Positions 10,138 to 20,180 of a DNA stretch of 25,230 nucleotides are shown piece by piece. A program made the translations under genes and the position numbers. Location of the stretch: positions 1,630,144 to 1,655,373 of the forward strand of contig NMRA01000023.1 in NCBI GenBank assembly GCA_002633005.1, read 5' to 3'. A model generated the notes under the pieces. The model was not told where the DNA came from and ran no database searches. It saw only the letters and a program-made list of their open reading frames with translations. The stretch's first letter is position 1, and each line of letters begins with the position of its first letter. This stretch comes from Phoronis australis (lineage: Eukaryota > Phoronida > Phoronidae).

Positions 10138-10432
10138 CTCATAACAAAGAAGTCAGTTTCAGCGACAATGTGTCAATCACCAGCAGAAGAAGACGCTCAC
10201 TATCGTTCGTTACATCATGCGTGGGTGTTCATTGAAACACTGAAGTTCGGTCAATCAGTGGAACCCAACAACCACATTAAGTTTCTGATGGCTCAACAGA
10301 GCTTCGACTTTGAAAGGGTGATTTCCAAGACTGTCGCTAAAAACTCATGTTTTCAAATATATCACCGCATTGCAAAATGTCATACCACAGAATTTTATGA
10401 AACTCGAATGGCAGTCCACTTACAGACTATCA
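10138..10432 (+). CDS. Candidate orphan exon, unrecognised protein
   Basis: An open frame with richer base composition than its surroundings continues from the end of MITE copy C. It runs to CTATCA|GTAAGT at 10432/10433, a good donor match. A methionine lies at 10168, and the frame from there (MCQSPAEEDAHYRSLHHAWV and onward, about 90 residues) has mixed amino-acid content and is not low-complexity. The possible acceptor (GTCAG at about 10150-10155) lacks a pyrimidine tract, and no family was recognised. It may be a real exon, a decayed one or a chance frame. Confidence 0.22.
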
Positions 10433-11039
10433 GTAAGTACTGTTTCAGATCAGTGAACACAAATACATTTTGTTTCTTTCATAAAAACACTGACGATTCA
10501 TTGCAGGTGTGATTAATTGTTCAATTCAAATCTGTGTCAACCCGGGAGATAAATATAGCAAAATCAAGAGCTCCATGTGTGCAACTTATTTGTGCAAATA
10601 ACTTCACTGTCCGATCAAGATCATTACTGAACGATGACTTATCTCATAGTAGAAAAACACCAGTTCTATAAAAGTCCATAGAATTGGATTACATTAATAT
10701 AACCAGTTAATAAATTTAAGAAAAAGTAGTTGCAATGCTGAAGTTGTTCCACAAATGCCGGCTAAAAAACTCTATTTTCAAGACTATCCTACGTAATCAT
10801 GTTGTGTTTCCCACATACACAGATGTCCGAGCCTGAGCCAAAGCTGCGAACTAAAGCACAAGTTCAAACTCAAGTTCTGTTCGGTAACTGGGGATGACAG
10901 ACTACACAAGAAGTTGAAATTTGTGCAAAGTGGGGATGGACGATTACCCGAACAATTGGCGCTTACATAAAAAATTGGCAAAAGTCGAGGGTGTACGATT
11001 ACCCGGGCATGGGCATTAACCTGTGAGTTTACAGTATGT
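10433..11039. other. Non-coding interval
   Basis: Two related fragments, GGGGATGGACGATTACCCG near 10931 and GTGTACGATTACCCGGGCAT near 10991, form a short imperfect direct repeat. No gene was recognised. Confidence 0.4.
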
Positions 11040-11147
11040 CATCTACACAGTACAAATCATGCTAGTAACAGAATAATAATTTTTGTAGAGAAATTTGACA
11101 AGATAAAATTTCACGTGTTGGCAATATTATGTGCTAAATAACTGAAG
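11040..11147 (-). mobile_element. MITE family copy E, left part only, reversed
   Basis: On the minus strand it reads TTCTTCAGTTATTTAGCACA, then ATTGCCAACACGTGAAATTTT, TTGTCAAATTTCTC and TTTGTACTGTGTAGAT. This tracks the left 110 bp of copy A closely. Similarity stops near 11040 and the right half is missing. Confidence 0.65.
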
Positions 11148-11533
11148 AATCGCCATTGTAGAATCAACGTGTTACTCTGGAATGTAAGCACATCAAAGCG
11201 AAATTCCGTTTCCTTTCCATTCATGAGAGGGCCATTGAAGATATTGATGTGTCAAGTGCCACATAACAAGTGTCAAGTACCCAAATCTAATTAATCAACA
11301 CTTGCAAACTTATTATGCAATTGGCTGCATATACTTATTACATAATTAGCAGACTAAACACGGTCGGTCATTCGGTGCAAGGTTGGTCAAATCAATGAAT
11401 CCTTGATCAACGTTCTAAGTCGTTATGAATACCACCCACAGAGCTTTGAACCATCCGCCAAAGAACAATAAATGATGGTCATTGGTCAATTATTTAGAAT
11501 TACCCAAACAATAATGAAAGCTCAACAACCAAA

Positions 11534-12016
11534 AGGCTCTTTCACACTAACGTTGACGCATCCATGTTTTGGTGAGCTGCGGTCAGTATGAACGGTTAAC
11601 ATTGGCCTGGGATAGAAGTTAACATTGTCAGTTAACTTCAAAGTAAAAAGGTGTATTTAACAGCGGAGCTCCGATGCTCCAGTGCGGTATGAACGGTCAA
11701 CTTTGGTCCCATTGAAGTTATTGCCAGAGGCCACTGTTATCGTCAACAATTAAAGGACAGTGTTATTACTTGCTTGAATAATGTCAATTGAATTAGAAAT
11801 AAGTTTTATGTCAATTAGCACATGTAAATGTTCCCAAATTGTCACATCACAAAAATCTTAGTGTGCACCCGAGGCATGAGCGCTACCTTACTATTCCTAC
11901 CGTTCCTAACTTCGATGTTCAATAACCATCAAAGCCGGTATGAACAGTTCAGTTAACTTAGCAGTTTAGGTTGACACTCTGCTCAGACTTGCCGTTGAGT
12001 CAGTATGAAAGAGCCT
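11534..12016. mobile_element. About 483-bp MITE-like element with AGGCTCTTTCA inverted ends
   Basis: The left end AGGCTCTTTCACACTAACG and the reverse complement of the right end, AGGCTCTTTCATACTGACTC, match over most of 18 bp. A GTATGAAC(G/A)GTT motif recurs inside at about 11587, 11688 and 11938, at two sites next to AAC(A/T)TTGG, so sub-terminal motifs are duplicated. There is no coding capacity. No unambiguous target-site duplication was seen. Confidence 0.72.
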
Positions 12017-12539
12017 GAAGAAAATTGAGAATGAAAGCACTGGTCCTAACTCAACTTGACGAAACCAAACAAACAATTCAAATACTGCAGCACAACAGAA
12101 TCCAATAACTTGATATTTCAATCATATCCATCAGCAACCACGCAAGAACGTCACAAGATAAAACTTAAATCTGCATTTTGCCAACTATAAAATTGCGATT
12201 TGGCACAAGGAAACCATAAGCAGGTGATAATGGAAGTAGAATCCTAATCCTAATCCAGTAAGGAATATTACAAGACTGACTTGAAGAGAGTAAAAGGCCT
12301 AATTTAATTTCCGTTTTTAACTAGCTTAACGGGGCAAAATGCAGTTTTTAATGTTACATCCACCCAGGGAGTAACAGACCGAGATCCATATGAGCAGCCA
12401 GGGGACGCTACAACTGCGTATGCACTTCCTGCTGGTGCGAAGGGAGGGAATTTGTAACGACCAGGACAGATTGTTTAAGAGAAAATGTTAGGGTCAGCTT
12501 CACACATTTTAGCTCCTCCCACCTAGGTTAACAGGCCAA
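12017..12539. other. Non-coding interval
   Basis: A moderately GC-rich patch at about 12355-12475 has no open frame of note on either strand. No feature was recognised. Confidence 0.4.
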
Positions 12540-12763
12540 GGGCCCGTTCTAAGAAACCAACTTAAGTTTATTTTTACTTAAGTTTAAGATTTGTTTCAAC
12601 CTCAAAACTTTGAAACTTCCACATCCGGTGAGTTACATCAAACTTGATACAAAATTTAAGTTAAAAATTCAAGATTACTTCCATAGAAGACTTAAAGTTT
12701 AAAATTGACGTAATTTTAAGATTTGTCTTATGTAGGGAAGTCAGTTTTCTTGGAACAGGCCCC
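12540..12763. mobile_element. About 224-bp MITE-like element with GGGCC inverted ends
   Basis: The left end GGGCCCGTTCTAAGAAACCA pairs with the reverse complement of the right end, GGGGCCTGTTCCAAGAAAAC. The interior is largely self-complementary, being built from TTAAGTTTAAGATTTG-type motifs in both orientations, so the whole element could fold as a long hairpin. Ends of the type GGGCCNGTT(T/C)...AAGAAA are widespread on small invertebrate MITEs. Confidence 0.72.
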
Positions 12764-13238
12764 TGAAATATGATCCAAACAAGAATTCATGATGTTCTTG
12801 ACATTTTAAGTGGACAATTAAATGTATTTAATTATAAATAATAAAAGATCAGAAGCAGTGCCTTGCACTGTGCGTTTTTGCAACCTCATCGATAAAGTCT
12901 GTTCCCAAAATAAGAAAAAAGCTCAAATCAACAGTTCCTATTCCTAGCTCCATTTCTTCAACAATGCCAAAGATTTGAAAACATTATGTTCAAAATTTCA
13001 TAGATTCATTCCATGTTTACAGTTAGCAGGCATTTGAAAGGCCTAAACATGTCTGACATTTTGCTATGAAAGAGTGTAACAATGCCATTATTTGGAATGC
13101 ATAACATGTTGAAACTGTTTAGTTTATACAGACATGAATGCTAACAATGATGACTGTGCCAGGTAAATGACCTTACCTTTTTGACATTAAATCTATGCAA
13201 CATTAGTTGAATAACACCCAATTAGTTACGGTACTTTA
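12764..13238. other. Non-coding interval
   Basis: AT-rich with no recognised feature. Confidence 0.4.
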
Positions 13239-13442
13239 TCACCTATTTAGCACACAGTATGGCCAACAATTTTATTGTGTCATATTACCGTAGGCAACAA
13301 AAATAAGGATTAAGAAAGTTTAGTCCATTATTATCTTGATTTTTACTGTGTATTTGGCACGAAGTAACTTTTGGCAAAGTTAATATAATTTTCAAGATTT
13401 AAAAAAACGAAATGGTGACATTTTTGTGCAAAATAAGTGAAG
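13239..13442 (+). mobile_element. MITE family copy D, about 204 bp
   Basis: Left end TCACCTATTTAGCACACAGT, then ATGGCCAAC. The right end TTTTTGTGCAAAATAAGTGA, then AG, gives a reverse complement of CTTCACTTATTTTGCACA, the best-preserved terminal inverted repeat of the family. Confidence 0.72.
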
Positions 13443-14309
13443 AACCTCTATTTAACTAAATTATCTTGTCGGTATCAAGACCAAATACATCACTCCTACA
13501 TGGTGTACGAAGAAATCACGGAGAGTCTCCACCTTGCCCCGGACTATTAAGGAAGTTACAAAAGTTAAGTTGTAGTAGTGCGAAAACCAGGTGAATAGAA
13601 CCAAAATAATGGTTTTCAAAGGCATTGTGTGGGAAGCAAACTAAAACACACAAGTTAGCAGTTGGTTTATCAAAGGGACAAAACAGGACACATTATGTGA
13701 CCAAGAAGTTTCCTGATGGACTTTGTATAGGTTGGGAAGAAAATCTCACTGACCCATTGTTGACACAGGGCAGAATAATGTCAGAGGTCATTACACTTTC
13801 AAACAGCCATTAATGATCCATGTAAGTACCTTCCTAATTACCCAATGAGTGCAGCATTCCAAGCTATTTCAATTCTCAACTCTAGTGTAGGGCTTATTAA
13901 CCAATGATCAAATCATTGAGACATGTCCTATCAAAAACTTTAAATTTGGAAATGCACTGAACAACAATAATGGTTATTGGGAGAACCCAAAAGAAGCAGA
14001 GAAGAAAAGATCTATCGTCACCACATACCTCACCATAAACGAGAGAAGTCGATGGACTATTCCAGATTTCTTCTGCCTTCTCACCATTCCCGACTTGAAA
14101 TTATTGCAAAAGTTAACATTTTACTGGGGTTTTTTTGAGTCAGATAAAATCACTAAAAACAGTTTTAAATTCGCACAGCTTTCTCGCAGCTTTACTAACC
14201 AAAATAACCCATGAGCTAACACTTCGATCTGATAGATTCTGGATAGATACAGTCAATTGAGAACATAAAAAGTACTTCTTCAACATCCTCTCATCCAGAA
14301 GTTCTAAAC
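13443..14309. other. Non-coding interval
   Basis: Short frames at 13625-13813 (plus) and 14140-14331 (minus) have no known motif. A GTTTATG|GTGAGG donor-like site on the minus strand near 14033 has no coding exon attached that I could recognise. Confidence 0.35.
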
Positions 14310-14577
14310 CTACTACATTCAGGAGGTACATAAACTAAAGTACCGACCAGTGCTATATACCAAGTTGCAATCCTACCACATGCCAGAGGTACATAAACTA
14401 AAGTACTATAAGAAGTTGTAAATATTCCACAAGCAAGAGGTACATCAACTAAAGTACTATATCAAGTTGTAATCCTACCACATGCAAGAGGTACATACAC
14501 TAAAGTGCTACATCGAGTCGTAAATCTACCACATGCAGCAGGTACATTAACAAAGCTACGGACAAGTGCTATACCAT
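14310..14577. repeat. 51-bp minisatellite, about five copies
   Basis: Copies begin GAGGTACAT-type at about 14325, 14388, 14439, 14490 and 14541. The first interval is 63 bp and the next three are exactly 51 bp. Each carries ACTAAAGTACTATA, then GTTGTAATCCTACCACATGC. The longer first copy and the partial last copy share a CCAGTGCTATA / CAAGTGCTATA segment missing from the middle copies, so the array has two unit types. Confidence 0.92.
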
Positions 14578-16696
14578 TGTAGATGTACCCAGAATACTGA
14601 AAATCTGCTGGTGTATTATCTTCTACAAGTTCAGCAGGACTGAAAGCTTCGGCGGTGCTAAAAGAGCCACCTGGTATAGCAAAAACTGATAGACACAGGC
14701 ATCAGGCAGTATTATGGTTGATACTGTGTGTGTTTGACTCTCTAAATGCTCGCCAGCAGAGAAGTCATATACTAACAGATATGCCGGTGATTTCATACTC
14801 CAACAGGAAAAATACTTTTGGCAAAGCCGAAAAACATGAGCAGATGGGCATGGTGAAGCAGTGCTAGACCAGTGTGGTCATGTGGTCTTATCCTAACCAA
14901 CTGACCGACTGATTTTGTAAAGTGGATGGGGACTGAGAAGAACAGCAACCAGTTTTCTGATGAAAGTTACATGAAGAGTGACGAAAGTTACAAGCAGAGT
15001 GATGAAAGCAATGTTAAGAGGCAGAACTTAACGGAGACTAATAAACCACCTTAATTGGTCATTTATCTACAGGTAATCTTTATCAGTGGTTGCTCTTAAG
15101 GCATGTGGGACCCGCATGTACAAGTATTTTGGTGGTGATCAGTCAATTAAAAAAAATGGTATTGCCTAGTCTGGTACACAATAGATACAATTAGTTACTT
15201 AGAAAACACTCTTATTGCTATGTCTGATCCTCAAAATATACGAATAGAGACTTACTGTATTCAATTATAACAATCACTGACATACTGCAAAATGACGAAA
15301 ATTCAGTAATGTCAGCACTAAATTGCATAAAAAACTTTCACGGGACAAATTTTTGTTTTAACATCAATTTTTACAATTCTCACCAAATTTCCTTCATAAC
15401 AATGCAATTTAGAAATTGATGTCCGAGATTGCACAGGGAGCCATCCTCTGCCTAGAGTACACCCGACTTTCAATATCACAGCAGAAATCCTCAGTTGATC
15501 ATAACAAGAACTCCACACAATACTCACATACATTGATTTTTCATTCAAAATACTCAGGTACCTGTGGCAGAGGAACAATTTAATACCACTTCAATAACTT
15601 CTTACCAGGGTTTTCTGTGGATAAGCTCACCCGATGAAACGCCCATCAGCGTAAATTCATAAAATTAAGCCCATCGTGTTATAACTTCTAATGTCAAGTG
15701 TCCAGATAGTGGGGGGTTTATTTGAAAAATTTCCTCTTAAAAGCCCACTCCCAGTCAACTTTTTGTCATAAATTCAGTTTTATGGTGCATTTATCATTCA
15801 TAAAAACAAACAAGGTATTGACGAACTATGCACTTATTAACATAAAATTTAAAAACAGTTTAAGTAAAAATGTCCAAGTCAGCAAAACTGACTTTCCCTC
15901 CACACGCCCAGGCGTTTATTTGGTGTTTCCAAATTCACACCAATGGGCTTATTTACAGAAAATCCCAGTAATCAAAAGCACTTTTTAAAAGAATGTTTTA
16001 TAACAACCTGAGCTCCACAGACATCTGTTACATGAAAGGTGACTCTAAAGACTTAAGACAGAAATTTAGTCTTACCCAGCTACCTTCATTATTACCACAG
16101 CAAGGATTGGCAGTTTAATTATAAGCACATGCAAACTAATATTACAAATTATCTCAGCTAACAGAAATAAAGAAATAAAAGGTAACACAGAGACATCGTA
16201 AAGTGAGATTTAATTATTTTCAGACATCAATAAAGGCCTGTTCACTTAAAGAAAAGCTTTGTGGAGAAAATGTGCAATTCCATTCCGCCAAAATTTCCAC
16301 AATCCGTGACCACTCATGTGACTGTCAATTTCGCAATTTCTATCTTACCGTAGCAACTGAAAATACCAACGGAAGGAAAAGAATACACCGTTGACATGAA
16401 TGTAGCTATTTACAAGGTCTCATGACTCATCAACTGATTGAACAAAACTGAATTTTGCCTTGTTACCTCGAATTCATTCCTGATTCTAAAGAAAGCCAGT
16501 TCATCCTACTTCCTCCCAGACAGCTGGCCATCCACTACGTCTTCCCGCCACAAGCCAATGAGTAACTCCAGTCTCTGCGTCAGGCCATATTTTTAGATAA
16601 ACTGAATTTTGATAGCGAGACAACAGACTTCAAGACTTTATGGACGTAAAGCGGGATTTCTTGTACCATAAGCAGTGTGATAACCGAGTCGTTAAT
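14578..16696. other. Non-coding interval, no gene recognised
   Basis: Contains a short GTTACATGAAGAGTGACGAAA-type direct repeat near 14964-15010. Open frames of 63-88 codons (14655, 15318, 15722, 16203) have no recognised domain or splice context. Confidence 0.4.
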
Positions 16697-17405
16697 CTTT
16701 TTCTTCTTCTTCCCAAATACAACAAAACGATCATGGTATCGATCCTTACTTGTTGGCGCATTTTTAGTATAAAACTTAGGTGCACGTAACTGTGAAAAAT
16801 AACGATAAAACGAAGTGCTGGTTAGTGCTAGGTCATAATGATTACTGTGTAAGATTGATGTTCAAGATGTGACTTGTGAATATTTCTATTGTTTCTGATG
16901 AGATGGCAATTTGTGGGAGTACATTCCAGAGTAGAATGGTAGATGGAAAGAAAGAGTTTGCGTAGTATGCAGTGCGGATATGTAATCTCTCAAAGGTATG
17001 AGAGTAGGAGTTTCGTGATCTGGAGGTCTGTAAGAGTGGAAGGTATGAGTGAGGAATAGCAACCAGGTTATGTACGGTCTTGTACAGAAGGGACACTTTG
17101 TTCTGAGCTCGTCTTTCCTGGAGGGTGCGCCAATTGAGAGTTTTGAGCATGGATGAAACGGAGGAGTACCTTGAGTGGTCATTTAAAACGAACCTGGCTG
17201 CTCCACGCTGTATTTTTTCTATTTTTTCAATGTTTGTACGAGTGGATGGATCCCAGACGGAGGAGGAGTATTCTAGTTTTGGTCTAACAAGTGAAGTGTA
17301 GGCAAGGGCTTTTGTTTTTTGAGGAGCATATTTGAGATTTCGTTTAATGAAGCCAAGAGTTTTGTTTGCCTTCTGGTTTGTGTCGAGTATGGGCCAAGTA
17401 ATCAA
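16697..17405 (-). mobile_element. 5'-truncated non-LTR retrotransposon (jockey/CR1-like) 3' end
   Basis: The reverse-transcriptase C-terminal frame runs from about 17405 to a stop at 16842. An untranslated tail follows to a GAAGAAGAAGAAAAAG tract at about 16697-16712, the kind of short A-rich repeat that ends many CR1/jockey-group LINEs. Nothing of the catalytic RT palm (the xxDD region) or the endonuclease remains. This is a typical dead-on-arrival copy produced by incomplete reverse transcription. Confidence 0.88.
16842..17405 (-). pseudogene. Reverse transcriptase C-terminal region of a LINE, truncated
   Basis: About 187 codons remain open. NQKANKTLGFIKRNL, LVRPKLEYSSSVWDP and IEKIQRGAARFV form the highly recognisable region after the RT palm in jockey/CR1-type elements (thumb and C-terminal domain). 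ERRAQNKVSLLYKTVHNLV and FFPSTILLWNVLP complete the normal C-terminus, so the 3' end of the ORF is intact. The first residues (MITWPILDT) already look rearranged compared with the usual sequence before QKANKTLGF, which places the truncation or a small deletion near 17390-17405. With no catalytic core it cannot act as a polymerase. The long intact frame suggests a young copy. Confidence 0.9.
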
Positions 17406-20099
17406 TCGTCAAGCTTGTGTGAATAACTGTTACAGTGTCTGAAGCATTTTCAGCAATAAATTCTGTAAGTTTGGTGAAACTGGGATTGCGTCATTTTTGC
17501 ATTTGTGCGACAATTTTTTCCGTAATCCCAATGCTACAAAATAATGCACAAAAATTTTCGCAAGTCGCGTGAGCATGGCATACTAAGAACAAATTTCTGC
17601 CTTAAGCCACATTTAGTGAGACATTCTGTGAAACATTCTCAAAACAAGCCTGTCTGTCATAAACATTAGAAACTGTGCCTATTGAGGGCAACTTTGTATA
17701 AGTCCTGCTGTCATCAGGAGGTCTGTTTATCAGGTAATCTGATCTAAGGCCCTATTATATGGAGAAGATCAATTACTCCATTAGCATGGCTGCACAAGGA
17801 TAAAACACAGGCTAAAACAATGTGATATGTATATCATGAACAAACTGGCAATTTTTCAAACTATTTGGCTTCTAAAATTGAAATCATTGTGAACACATAT
17901 AAATTAGCATGCAATAAAAATCAGCCAAAATATATGCTTGGGTAACTCTTTGAAGCACAGTACAGTAGATAAATTGGCCAATGCGTCCTCGCTGATGCCT
18001 CCCACAATAGAGCAACAGAACCTGCCTAGGTAACTACAAGAAGTTAAGTCAACTACTGACAGAAAGGCAGCACCAGTTAACCTGCATTTCACTAGCAGGT
18101 GAACACCTCCTGAGTGGCCTAACATTGTCAACCAATAGATCAGCCAACATCAAGAATATGTGTATTCAGAATTGATTTGATAGGGAACATGAGCTCCATA
18201 GTAAATTACAGGCTGTCATTAGCACTAATCTGTAATTCTCAGTGGAACTATAAAATATTTCACGAATCTTTTAAGCTAACTAGGCAATCACTGTGAGATG
18301 AAAAATGGCGTCTTAACATTGTTGTAAGACCAAGTTATGATGATATTAAAAGAACTTTGTATTTGTAACCTATATCAAACTATTTATATTGTCAAGCAGC
18401 CAGAAATGTATTTGTAACTTATAATTATGTCTGGCATTGAAATGTTTTAAATAGTTTAAGTTTACAAGCTGGGTAACATTAGAAGTTTTGTCTTCTAGAA
18501 CTGCCTTAAGAAAGGAGCTCACTAGATTAGTTGCATCCTGGAATGAATGGAAAATATGTCAATAAGCTATGAATATAATAGAATGCATTCCAAGCTAATG
18601 TGCTCCATAACAGAAACTGCCAGGGAACCTTTTCAATCATTGTCAGGAAGTGTTTAACTCCAGAAGTGTATTCACTCCACTCTGTTTACATATTCATATT
18701 CAAGTCTGCTGCCTCCATTGTTGATTAAAATTTGGCACATTAAGAAGGAAAATGAAATGCTAGCAGAGTGTAAGATATATTACCAAGTTTGTAGCATTCA
18801 GTACATATTTACAGAAACATGTTAACAAATACTATAATACACACAGAAGATTATTATATTTCATATATGGCAATAACCAAATCACAACCACAAGAATTAC
18901 CAAAACATCAACGTTGAGTGTTTGAATGAGAAAATAAACCACAAATTCATGTAACTATGAGAGAATAATTCTGTACTTCTTTTACACATAATTGCTAAAT
19001 TGTCGCTTTTGAAATTTGCAAAGGTTAAAACTCCCTCAGTGATGAGCCATGCACAGTTTTCATCTGCACACTTAAAGCAAGCTAATAAAGTAAATTACTT
19101 TTAATAATCTTTATTATCTGAATGCTAAGGTGAAAAATATCTGTACGAAACATATAACATACTTTGCACAGTCAGCTCTCTGCAGCTCAATAGACTTATA
19201 GGCTGATTGGATTCGATAAACACCTAAATGGGTTAGTGATAATTACATACTTAACTTTCAGACAGTTATTTATGTATTACAAGAACAGGATTTCAAAATC
19301 AAAATTATACATTAATCAGCCCTGTGGAAAGCTAATACTTACTGTAATTATTGGAGGCACAGACAAATTTTCACCCCGCTCCGCATTGTCAAAAATTCAC
19401 AATTTGCCCTGCCCCCAAGGATGTCCCAAATCCCCCAATTCACCTCCTCTCTCTTCATCAAAAGGTTGTTGTCATTTGTCCTAAACAGGGACTGATTCTT
19501 GCCTTCACCATTTCCCAGCAGTCCCTGGACTGCCCTAAGCCTACCCATACCATGTTTATCCCCCAGTGAGATTCTTCTGAAAAGCTGTTTAAGCTCTCTA
19601 CATGACTTGGTAATCTGCTGCCATGTGCAATGCCATGTGAGGCTTATCTGGATGTAATCTGCATGTGTAGACAGGTGTTCTGACTGATTTTTTTACCTAA
19701 AAAGTTATACAGGACTTTTAAGTTGAAACAAAGCACATTCAATTTCACTATGACTTTGACTCTGGAATTTAAGGACACGTGCCTATACTTCACACTCAGG
19801 TGCTTTGTCTAATTGGAGTGTGTAGACAGGACTTCAAATGTTACAAGCATGCCAAGACAAGGCTGTTTGAGCATCTTTCTAACAAGATCTGAGCAAGTGT
19901 GTTACTGTTTATTGGACTTTGTTGACACAAGATGTGTGACTGGCTAATCCTTCATGGGTTAACCAGCGAATAAACAAACAGACACCACATAAGAGTCAAG
20001 GCATCCTGCCTGACCCTCAAACATTACAGATAAACCCAGCTGACCAAGAGGAGATAGGTTTTACAAGAACCTTTCAAGATACCTCACAAGTGCACCTGG
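17406..20099. other. AT-rich non-coding interval
   Basis: Near the LINE edge a small inverted repeat (TGGGATTGCG at 17481-17490 and CGTAATCCCA at 17521-17530) could form a hairpin. Open frames at 17904-18131 (minus) and about 19236-19569 (both strands) have no recognised domain. Nothing else was identified; it is plausibly intron or intergenic DNA. Confidence 0.4.
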
Positions 20100-20107
20100 A
20101 CCAAGAA

Positions 20108-20180
20108 TATATGTATATGTATATGTAGATATAGATATATTTATATGCATTAACATGTATATGTGTGTATATGTATATGC
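20108..20180. repeat. ATATGT-type microsatellite
   Basis: ATATGTATATGTATATGTAG and variants, interrupted by TATATTTATATGCATTAAC, then GTATATGTGTGTATATGTAT. Confidence 0.85.

Noticed and set aside
13981-14100. Minus-strand GTTTATG|GTGAGG donor, resembling the end of the Ig exon
   Set aside because: No Ig cysteine or tryptophan pattern and no acceptor with an open frame could be found upstream of it.
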